This document shows positions 44,623 through 52,400 of a stretch of DNA of 64,000 bases, one piece after another. Source of the DNA: an uncultured Bacteroidales bacterium (GTDB taxonomy: Bacteria > Bacteroidota > Bacteroidia > Bacteroidales > WCHB1-69); contig CAMHNQ010000001.1 in assembly GCA_946186495.1 (NCBI GenBank), positions 48,056 to 112,055 on the forward strand, read 5' to 3'. Both the position numbers and the translations under genes were made by a program. The notes below the pieces were generated by a model. The model made no database searches and was not told the origin of the DNA. It was given only the letters and a program-made list of their open reading frames with translations. Each line of letters opens with the position of its first letter. Within the stretch, counting starts at the first letter, position 1.

Positions 44623-44772
44623 TTAGTTGTTGACGAAAAGCAACGGCTGAGACGCAATGCCCGCCATCACACTCAGGGATTTGGAGTAGTTGAGAATGTT
44701 TTCGATAATCCTTCTCGAAGGCTTCTCCCTTTTGGTTGTCTTTTTTGTCACAGGGGTATAATTTTTATCCAT
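44623..44772 (-). CDS. Conserved-looking 49-residue protein upstream of folK
   Basis: An ATG-initiated frame of 49 codons, MDKNYTPVTKKTTKREKPSR then RIIENILNYSKSL and a hydrophobic tail ending in LLFVNN. The basic, disordered start followed by a short amphipathic helix (RRIIENILNYSKSLSVM) resembles small Bacteroidota proteins of unknown function that I recall ending in an NILN.S.SL-type segment. It ends 18 bases before folK, so it belongs to that operon. It is below the usual gene-calling size. A 9-bp AT-rich hairpin lies upstream (44811-44832). Confidence 0.6.
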   Translation of the reverse strand: MDKNYTPVTKKTTKREKPSRRIIENILNYSKSLSVMAGIASQPLLFVNN

Positions 44773-44887
44773 CGGCAATTCTATTTGGTGATAAACTTGT
44801 CAAAACGGCTTTTTAACGAAAAATCGTTAAAATTATTGTACACCCGCGAGAAAAAAAAATCGCAGCCTGGAAAACAAGCACCGCGCC

Positions 44888-45256
44888 CTATTTCTTGAAT
44901 ATGAAATAGACCGCCAGTATCAGGAGGCAGAACCCGATAATGTGGTTCAACCGCAGCGACTCACTCTTGAAAACAAATACCGTGATGAGCGTGAAGACGG
45001 TCAGAGAGACGAACTCCTGGATTACCTTCAGCTGCCAGAGATTGAACGGCCCACCGTTGTCAATGTAGCCGATACGGTTCGCCGGCACCATGAAACAGTA
45101 TTCAAACAGAGCAATGCCCCAGCTGAACAAAATCACCATCGGCAGGGAAAGCTTGCCGAACCAGGCGGTCTTCTGCAAATGGAGGTGGCTGTACCAGGCA
45201 AACGTCATGAAGACATTTGAACAAGTCAAAAGCAGAAACGTGTATAATCCTTTCAT
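44888..45256 (-). CDS. DMT-superfamily small membrane protein (DUF486)
   Basis: 122 residues with four TM helices (about 5-22, 37-57, 73-95, 103-120), matching the DUF486 branch of the drug/metabolite superfamily: NVFMTFAWYSHLH, ALFEYCFMVPANRIGY, LKVIQEFVSLTVF. Transport substrate unknown. It has its own -7 element at 45326-45333. Confidence 0.85.
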   Translation of the reverse strand: MKGLYTFLLLTCSNVFMTFAWYSHLHLQKTAWFGKLSLPMVILFSWGIALFEYCFMVPANRIGYIDNGGPFNLWQLKVIQEFVSLTVFTLITVFVFKSESLRLNHIIGFCLLILAVYFIFKK

Positions 45257-45325
45257 GTCTGAACATTATATTAATGACTAAATAGAATGGGGGAGCGGGA
45301 TAATCTCCCCTTTTGAAAACGGCGG

Positions 45326-45333
45326 CAAAAGTA
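45326..45333 (-). promoter_or_regulatory. -7 element for DUF486
   Basis: Minus strand TACTTTTG, matching TAnnTTTG, 69 bases before the ATG. Confidence 0.55.
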
Positions 45334-45439
45334 GTCTTTTATCTTGTTCAGAATTCAAAATCCGAGACCTTTTTGTCAACACCCCGTCATTTTACGATTT
45401 TGACATTTTACCCACACAAAGCACACAACAAACGGTTGT

Positions 45440-45624
45440 TTACATTTGTAACAATACGTGGCATGCTATGAAAACACGCGTGTTACAAATGCATCATAAG
45501 ACGCGCTTTGTGGTTTACAACTGTAACACGCATACGTATCACGGCAACTCTTATATGATACATTTGTATAAACCCGACTTCGTCACAATTCCCAAATGTT
45601 ACAATCGTCGTGATACGTTTGTAC
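45440..45624. promoter_or_regulatory. Array of TTACA-NN-TGTAA-like operator sites
   Basis: Clear sites: TTACATTTGTAA (45440-45451), TTACAACTGTAA (45515-45526), ATACATTTGTAT (45558-45569), ATACGTTTGTAC (45613-45624). Weaker sites lie at 45483-45494 and near 45599-45610. Centre-to-centre distances are about 43, 32, 43 and 41 bases, close to 3 or 4 helical turns. No gene is supported across it. An open frame at 45468-45785 has no family features. Confidence 0.5.
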
Positions 45625-45949
45625 CTCACATCAAAGCAGGACGACAAAAAAAGCACGGGTGGTGGACTGGACTTTTTACAGCTTACAGTCGCATTGCCAG
45701 GACTTGTTTGTTTGCAATATTAGCAGATATAATATTTTATATAACAGCTATATATAGATGTTATATAAATAAGTTATGGAAGTAATAGCCTCTGTTTGCT
45801 CAACAATTCCGGAAAAGCCATAGTTTTAAATTAAAAATAATTGATTATATGTGTATTATACAATATTATCTAATGTTTTGATTTAATATGTTATAAACAA
45901 TAGGGTTTTGGAGGGTAGTGGTGTGGATAAGTGTGAACGGAGCCGTCTT
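45625..45949. other. AT-rich non-coding stretch with one DnaA-box 9-mer
   Basis: Very AT-rich (runs such as ATATAATATTTTATATAACA). A perfect TTATCCACA lies on the minus strand at 45922-45930. I see no gene here. Confidence 0.5.
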
Positions 45950-46008
45950 TTTGTAACAAATCCACAATATACACGTATAACAATGTTACATATTCGACCT
46001 TAGTATTG
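45950..46008 (+). promoter_or_regulatory. Putative promoter/operator of the HTH regulator
   Basis: TTTGTAACAAA (45950-45960) and TAACAATGTTA (45978-45988) are odd-centred palindromes, and TAGTATTG (46001-46008) is a -7 element with one mismatch. The palindromes lie where an autoregulator could block the promoter. Confidence 0.4.
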
Positions 46009-46049
46009 TACGAGTGTGTCTTTTAGTTTATGATACAAATATAAATATT

Positions 46050-46703
46050 ATGATAGAACGTATTCGAAAAGTGATTGACTATTCACAATTATCAACGACT
46101 GAGTTTGCAGATACAATTGGAATAAGCCGTTCTGGGCTGACACATCTGTTAACAGGACGTAATCAGCCAAGTTTGGATGTGAGCCGCAAGATTTTGGCAA
46201 AATTTCCAGAAATCTCAACAGAGTGGTTGATCATGGGAATGGGGAAAATGATTCGTCCGGAAGAAGACGGGATAGGGGAGTCGGCTGTTGTTGAAATGCC
46301 GGAAAGTCCATCCGACCTTGATAGCGGACAACAGTATGAGAGCGAAAATTCCAAAAAGAACCAGCAGATCGATCTCTTCGGCGAATATGAAATTCGTGAC
46401 GAATCTGAAGAGGTTGCCGTCGAGGAGGCATCCGCAATATACCCTGAAGTACCCGGAAATGAGCTGGAGGCAGATGCGGTACCCGATGTGGAAGTGCTGA
46501 CAAGCAAGTCGCCCAAAGCCGCTGTAGCGGAGTCTTCACGCCGTATTCCGCAACAGCCGGTTCGACCGAAAAGGACGCAGGAAAACCGTCAGCAGGTAAG
46601 CGTCATCAGGCGCGAACGGCATCCGAACGGCAACGAGCGGAAGCTTCAGAAGATCATCTTCTTCTATGATGACCACAGTTTCGAAATCTATACGAATATT
46701 TAG
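46050..46703 (+). CDS. HTH (phage CI-like) transcriptional regulator
   Basis: 217 residues from ATG 46050. The N-terminal 70 residues form an XRE-type HTH: STTEFADTIGISRSGLTHLLTGRNQPSLDVSRKILAKFPEIS region, with the recognition helix around SRSGLTHLLTG. EWLIMGMGKM follows, as in CI-type proteins of Bacteroidota. Residues 75-217 are acidic, then basic and low-complexity (PQQPVRPKRTQENRQQ), with no peptidase or ligand domain. The leader contains palindromes typical of autoregulation. It converges on rsgA 17 bases later. Target genes unknown. Confidence 0.8.
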   Translation: MIERIRKVIDYSQLSTTEFADTIGISRSGLTHLLTGRNQPSLDVSRKILAKFPEISTEWLIMGMGKMIRPEEDGIGESAVVEMPESPSDLDSGQQYESENSKKNQQIDLFGEYEIRDESEEVAVEEASAIYPEVPGNELEADAVPDVEVLTSKSPKAAVAESSRRIPQQPVRPKRTQENRQQVSVIRRERHPNGNERKLQKIIFFYDDHSFEIYTNI

Positions 46704-46720
46704 CCTCCGCCGACTATTGG

Positions 46721-47656
46721 CTATCGCAATTCCCAGTCGGCGAGTTTCATGTCATCAGCTTCCAGGATAGCGATGTAATTCAAGTATCGTGAGGGAGCGA
46801 TTTCGCCGTTTTCCACTGCTTCCTGCACTTTGCAGCCGGGTTCGTGCGTGTGGCTACAATCGTCGAATCTGCAACAGTTGTTGTAAGCGCGGATTTCCGG
46901 AAAATAGTCGCGAATCTCCTCTTTCGAGTATTGGATGAGGCCAAACTCCTTGATGCCGGGGGTGTCAACCATGTGCCCGCCCGCCAGCGGAAACATCTCC
47001 GCAAAAGTGGTGGTGTGCTTCCCTTTGTTGTGAACGTGCGAGATGTCGCCTGTCCGCAAATTGAGAGTCGGGTCTATCGCACTGATTATGGCGGATTTAC
47101 CTGTTCCTGAATGGCCGCTGAAAAGGCACACATTGCCACTTACCATCCCGCGAAGCGTCTCTATGCCGACTTTGTCCACCGCAGATGTCCGGATACATCG
47201 GTAGCCTATACGCTCGTAAATCCCTGTAAGTTCGTCAACAACGTCCAACTCAGATTTGTCATATAGATCCATCTTGTTGAATACCAAGCATGTAGGTATC
47301 CGAAATCCTTCTGCTGCCACCAGAAAACGATCGATGAAGCCAAGGGAGGTCCTGGGTTCGCGTAGTGTGATGACCAGGAATGCCAAGTCGATGTTTGCCG
47401 CAATAAGATGCCGGATTTTCGACAGGTTGGTGGATTTTCTCTCTATATAGTTTTTCCGCGGCGCGATGCGGGTGATAACCCCGGAGCCGTCGCTCTCGAT
47501 CTCATATTCCACACGGTCGCCGACAACCACGGGGTTCGTGTTCTTGATGCCGTGTATGCGGAACTGCCCGCGCAGCCTGCATTCCAGACGAGATCCGGTC
47601 GTCTCGTCCAACACAGCGTACCAGCTGCCTGTGGATTTGGTGATTAGCCCCTTCAT
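46721..47656 (-). CDS. rsgA: Ribosome small-subunit-dependent GTPase RsgA
   Basis: 311 residues with circularly permuted GTPase motifs. The N-terminal OB domain (GSWYAVLD, VGDRVEYEI) is followed by G4 FNKMD, G5 TSAVD, then G1 GHSGTGKSA and G3 DTPGIKEFG, and a C-terminal zinc knuckle C-x5-C-x-H-x5-C (CRFDDCSHTHEPGC). It helps 30S maturation. -7 element at 47681-47688. Confidence 0.95.
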   Translation of the reverse strand: MKGLITKSTGSWYAVLDETTGSRLECRLRGQFRIHGIKNTNPVVVGDRVEYEIESDGSGVITRIAPRKNYIERKSTNLSKIRHLIAANIDLAFLVITLREPRTSLGFIDRFLVAAEGFRIPTCLVFNKMDLYDKSELDVVDELTGIYERIGYRCIRTSAVDKVGIETLRGMVSGNVCLFSGHSGTGKSAIISAIDPTLNLRTGDISHVHNKGKHTTTFAEMFPLAGGHMVDTPGIKEFGLIQYSKEEIRDYFPEIRAYNNCCRFDDCSHTHEPGCKVQEAVENGEIAPSRYLNYIAILEADDMKLADWELR

Positions 47657-47680
47657 TGTCTATCGGTAATTTTCATGCCG

Positions 47681-47688
47681 CAAAGATA
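47681..47688 (-). promoter_or_regulatory. -7 element for rsgA
   Basis: Minus strand TATCTTTG, matching TAnnTTTG, 25 bases before the ATG. The 175 bases from 47689 to 47863 hold no supported gene. They include a perfect minus-strand TTATCCACA at 47838-47846. Confidence 0.6.
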
Positions 47689-47863
47689 ACAAATCTCTCA
47701 ATAGTGCGCACGGCCTATTCTATTTAACATAATATAAATTATAAGACATTCGTAAGGCTGATTGGAGGCCGGGACAATATCGCGCTGAGAATTGAAAATT
47801 CGAGGGCGAGGCGTATAGTTTCACGGATAACGGGATTTGTGGATAAAGATACCAGCGGTAGTT

Positions 47864-48448
47864 TCAGGCATGGATGGCGTTGCGCGCGGACATCTGGAAT
47901 TCCGTGTCGAACTCGTCCGTTTCCATGAGATCTTCAAGGTGATGCCAGAGTTTCAGGATAAGGACGAGCTGTGCCTTTGCGGCGGGTCCGTTGCCGTCGG
48001 TGAGGTTGGCGACAGAGACCTCCTTGCGCCGGCCGTTGTGCCGGAACTTCACGCAGAACTCCTTCGGCGAAGGTTCCCTACTGTTCAACGTGAGCATATA
48101 GACCAGCGGACCACGATACTCCGAAAAAGGGAGTTTTGAAAATATTATGTTAAACAGGGAGATTACAAGAGTCTTTTGCGCGATGTTCACGGAGACCTTG
48201 CGGCACAGTCCGGCGATATACGCGCAGGCTGCCGCCGTGACCAAAACGGACAAGACGATTGTCACGACAGCCGGGTGGAGGCATCCGTATGCAATGGCGG
48301 AGACGGATACCAGCACAGCCGGCACCGCATGTTTCCAGATCTCGCGCCCTACCCTACCGAATGTGATGACATCTTGACCATCACTAATTTGAATATCAAC
48401 AACATCTTTCAGCGCATCTGCTTGTTGCCGAATCAAGTCAAGCCCCAT
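47864..48448 (-). CDS. Two-TM membrane protein of unknown function
   Basis: 194 residues. A hydrophobic hairpin (AVPAVLVSVSAIAYGCLHPA, then VVTIVLSVLVTAAACAYIAG) lies at about 42-85. A soluble region follows with VNIAQKTLVISLFN and basic FRHNGRRKEVSV. I do not recognise a family; a cytoplasmic PH-like or small beta domain is possible. No clear -7 element was found; the gene follows the tRNA-Leu 3' side on the same strand by 79 bases. Confidence 0.6.
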   Translation of the reverse strand: MGLDLIRQQADALKDVVDIQISDGQDVITFGRVGREIWKHAVPAVLVSVSAIAYGCLHPAVVTIVLSVLVTAAACAYIAGLCRKVSVNIAQKTLVISLFNIIFSKLPFSEYRGPLVYMLTLNSREPSPKEFCVKFRHNGRRKEVSVANLTDGNGPAAKAQLVLILKLWHHLEDLMETDEFDTEFQMSARNAIHA

Positions 48449-48527
48449 TGTTCAGTATAAAAAAAATAATAAAAACCTTACAAAAAAGCATCACGATTCA
48501 TTCAAAATTCATAATTCTGAATGACTG

Positions 48528-48608
48528 TGCGGATGGGGGGACTCGAACCCCCACGGCTTTCGCCACCAGATCCTAAGTCTGGCGCGGCTACCATTACGCC
48601 ACATCCGC
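48528..48608 (-). tRNA. tRNA-Leu (anticodon TAG)
   Basis: Class II tRNA with a long variable arm (GGTGGCGAAAGCCGT region). Acceptor GCGGATG with CATCCGC, anticodon stem CCAGA/TCTGG with loop CTTAGGA, T arm GGGGG-TTCGAGT-CCCCC. CCA not encoded. -7 element upstream at 48621-48628. Confidence 0.95.
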
Positions 48609-48620
48609 AATTCGAGGCGG

Positions 48621-48628
48621 CAAAAGTA
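48621..48628 (-). promoter_or_regulatory. -7 element for tRNA-Leu
   Basis: Minus strand TACTTTTG, matching TAnnTTTG, 13 bases before the tRNA 5' end. Confidence 0.6.
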
Positions 48629-48655
48629 CATTTTTTTTCGACACGCGCAACAGAA

Positions 48656-49396
48656 TCATGAAGATGGCTGGAGCGTGCGGTACACCAGTGCCGAAGGAGT
48701 GGACATGCCCTGTTCCGGGGTGCGGACGGTGAAGCTCTCCCCTACCGCCTCGTTCAGGCTTCCCTCCCACAGCCAAGTGAAACAGCGGTCCTGGACCGGG
48801 TATTTGAGTCCCTCAAAGGTGATGGGAATCTTGGGATTGCGGGGAAACACGGAGACTTGCATTCCGGGGAAGGCGTTCAAGCGTCCCTCTCCCCTAATGA
48901 TATCAAAAACCCCATGTTCTGTCAGCATTGCCAGCCGGATCCACGCGGAATACATCACCAGGATGCTCAGGTTCGCGATGAAGTGGTCCTCCCGCAAACC
49001 GCCGCACCCCAACAGCAACACATCGTTGTATCCGTTTGCCATGCAATGTTTTAACGCCTTTTGGAGGTCGTTGTATTCCTCGCTCTTGTCGGGGTAATAG
49101 GGAATTTGGTGACCTTCGGCACAGACGCGACAAACCGAATCCTCATCAGGGGTGTCCGAATCTGTTATGGAATCCGACAATTGTCCGTGCATGGAATCCC
49201 CGTCACCAACCACCAAATCCGGTATGATATTGACGGACAACAACTTTTGAAGCGCGCCGTCGCAACAGACGACACGCTTCCGGGTTTTCAGGATATTCAA
49301 CGACAATTCGGAGGAAGGCACCTCGCCGTTCGCCACGACCACCGTCGGACAAGCGGCAAACTCCTTTAGCCAAAATGCCATGCGAGACGGGTTCAT
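48656..49396 (-). CDS. thiN: Thiamine diphosphokinase
   Basis: 246 residues from ATG 49396; the frame also has an upstream TTG 12 codons earlier. Family landmarks: VVVANGEVP, VVCCDGALQKLL, PDLVVGDGDSM, YPDKSEEYNDLQKAL with the substrate-binding Asp, and LLLGCGGLREDHFIANLSIL. It transfers pyrophosphate from ATP to thiamine. The C-terminal half forms the beta domain that binds thiamine. It lies 39 bases downstream of the glycogen enzyme gene. Confidence 0.86.
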   Translation of the reverse strand: MNPSRMAFWLKEFAACPTVVVANGEVPSSELSLNILKTRKRVVCCDGALQKLLSVNIIPDLVVGDGDSMHGQLSDSITDSDTPDEDSVCRVCAEGHQIPYYPDKSEEYNDLQKALKHCMANGYNDVLLLGCGGLREDHFIANLSILVMYSAWIRLAMLTEHGVFDIIRGEGRLNAFPGMQVSVFPRNPKIPITFEGLKYPVQDRCFTWLWEGSLNEAVGESFTVRTPEQGMSTPSALVYRTLQPSS

Positions 49397-49435
49397 GTTG
49401 AAGCCAATAGAAGAATCGAAACCTGCCACCAACCG

Positions 49436-52400
49436 CTAAAGCCACCTTACGATGTTGAAATCCTGGTCATGCGGGAGGAGTTCGTGGTTGGGGATCACGC
49501 GTATGGCGCAGTCCCAGATGCCGACCCTGCGTGCAACCTTCTCGCAGACGAACGAGCAGATACCGTCGTGTTCAGCCTCGAAGAGGAAGGTTTCGCGGAA
49601 CTCCAGCTTCTGTTTTTGATCATGACTCTCGGCGGTGATGAAGACCATCTCGATTTTCACATCTTTTGGGCGCAGGCCGCCCAGCTGCATCCGCAGGCGG
49701 CAATGCAGGTGGTCGCCCACGCTGTAGGTGTTCTTGTCGGTCTTCTGGTATTCGACATCAAGGCATCGGATGTCGTTCCAGCAGGAGAGGACGTTCTCCT
49801 TCCATTTGAGGAGCACTTTGACGTTCTCATTGTCGTTCTTGCTCAGAAGTTTGTGGCGGTTCATCAGTTTGTGGTAGAATTTGCGGTAGTAATCGTCGAG
49901 CTGGCGTTTCATTGTGAAATGAGGGGATATTTGGGTAAAGCATTTCTTCATCATTTCCACCCAAGCGGCGGGGACGCCTTGGTTGTCGCGGGTGTAGAAG
50001 GACTCCGTGATCGTCTCGTTGATTATATTGTACAATGTCTCGGCGTCGAGTTCGTCCTGCATGCGGTTATCCTGATAGGTGATCTGTTCCTGGAGGGCCC
50101 AGCCGGCGCCGGGGACATAGCCTTCTGCCCACCAGCCGTCGAGAACGCTCAGGTTGAGCACGCCGTTCATCACGGCCTTTTCGCCGCTGGTGCCGGAAGC
50201 CTCCAAGGGACGAGTCGGGGTGTTCATCCAGACATCGCACCCCGAGACCAGTTTCTTGGCCAAGATCATGTTGTAGTTCTCCACGAAGACGATTTTGCCG
50301 ACGAAATCCGGTTTGCGGCTCAATTCGATGATGCGTTTGATAAGGTCCTGTCCGGCCTTGTCGTGCGGATGTGCTTTGCCCGCAAAGATAAATTGCACAG
50401 GTTTTTCGGGATTGTTGAGCAGTGCTTTGAGTTTCTGCTCGTTCATGAAGAGCAGGTATGCGCGCTTGTAGGTGGCGAAGCGGCGGGCGAAACCGATGGT
50501 CAGCACATCGTCACGCAATGTGCGGAGCGTGGCGTCGATCAGTGCAGGTGACTCGTTGCGCGTGCGCATCTGTTCGTCCAGCAAGGAACGGATGGCGGCC
50601 ATCATCTCCTGGCGGAGTTCCTGCTTCATGTTCCAGATTTCGGCGTCGGGAACAGACTCGATCTTTTTCCACACTATCGGGTTGGAGATGTCCTTGGTGA
50701 AGTCATCCCCGAACACGCGGCGATGGAGTTGCTGCCATTTTTTGTGTGCCCATGTGGGGTAATGGACGCCGTTCGTCACATAACCGATGTGCGACTCCTC
50801 GGCGAAGCGCCCCTCGTAGAGGTCGGCGAACATTTCCTGCGACACGCGACCGTGGATGCGGCTCACTCCGTTGATTTCCTGAGAGAAACGGCATGCGAGG
50901 ATGCTCATCGAGAACTTGTCGAAAGTGTCACTGTCGTGTTTGCGGCCGTAGCCCATGAAGGTCTCCCAGCTGACGTTGAATTGTTGCGAGTAGGTGGCGA
51001 AATAGGTTCGCATCAGGTCCTCGGTGAAGGCGTCGTGCCCTGCGGGGACTGGGGTGTGGGTGGTGTACAGTGACGAGGACTTCACGAGTTCTATGGCCAC
51101 TTGCCGGTTGACATGCTCGGCCTGCATCACTTGCAGGATGCGTTCCAGGTTCAGGAAGGCCGCGTGGCCCTCGTTGAGGTGGAAGATGGACGGGGTTTCG
51201 CCGACGGCCTTGAGCATGCGCACGCCGCCGATGCCGAGCAGGATCTCCTGCTTCAGCCGGTTCTCGACATCGCCGCCATAGAGGGTGGCGGTCACGCCAC
51301 GGTCCTCCTGCCAGTTCTTGTCGAAGTCGGTGTCGAGCAGGTAGAGCGGAATGCGCCCCACATCGACCCTCCAAATGCGTGCATAGAGGGTGCGGCCGGG
51401 CATGGGGACGCTGATGGTGAGCCAGTTGCCAGTCTCGTCCTTATAAGGCTTGAGGGGCAGTTTGGAGAAGCTCTGCGGCGGGTAGAGGTTTACTTGCTCG
51501 CCATAAGCGGAGATCTGCTGCTGGAAGTATCCGTAGCGGTAGAGAAGCCCCACCCCGAGCATGTTCACGTTGCAGTCGCTCGCCTCTTTGAGGTAGTCGC
51601 CCGCCAACATGCCCAAACCGCCGGAGAAGATCTTCAACTCGTTGCTGATGCCGAACTCCATGCTGAAATAGGCGACGCGTTCCTCGTCACGGGTGCGCGG
51701 CTCCTCCATATAAGCTTTGAATCGGTCGTAAACAGCGTGCAGCCTGTGGATATAGGACTCGTTCTGGGCGAAGTTCTCCATCCGTTCGTACGGAAGCTGC
51801 TGAAGCATGAAGACCGGGTTCTCCTCGCAGGCTTTCCACAGTGCCGGGCCGGCGATCTCCTCGAAAAGCTCACGGGCCTCGTAGGTCCAACTCCACCACA
51901 AATTCTCCGACAATTTCTCCAGGAGGATGAGCGGTTTAGGCAGGTGCGACTTCACCGAGATGCGGTGCCAGTCGGGCTGCTCGACCTGAAGTTCTTGCTC
52001 CATCAGCCCCACGTTGGAGGTCTTGTTCTGATAGAGGGTGTAACGTTCGGCACTCTTGGCCAGTGCGATGTCGTAGGCTTTCTCGTAGTTGGCGAAGAGG
52101 TGCATCCACAGGGCCTTCTCAGCGATACCCATGGCCACGGTGCGGATACCCTCCATTGCCTGGGCGGTGCAGCGGCTGTAGTACATCACCCGTTCGGCGA
52201 TGGCGTCCACCACCTCTTGGTCGTTGTCGTCCGTGCGCGGGATCACGCACACGCTCTCCTGTTGCGTGAAGTGCTCCTGCACCCAGGCACCGAAACCCGC
52301 AAGCGAAGTCGTGATGGTCGGGATGCCGAAAGCGATGCTCTCCAACGGAGTGTATCCCCACGGCTCGTAATAGGAAGGGAACACCGAAAGGTCAAAGCCG

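Noticed and set aside
45468..45785. 105-codon open frame in the long intergenic region
   Set aside because: It runs through the TTACA-TGTAA site array, and the translation has no recognisable domain and odd composition. No -7 element suits it.
45625..45949. Chromosome replication origin
   Set aside because: Only one DnaA box, and genes on both sides mostly read the same way, so there is no sign of an origin switch.
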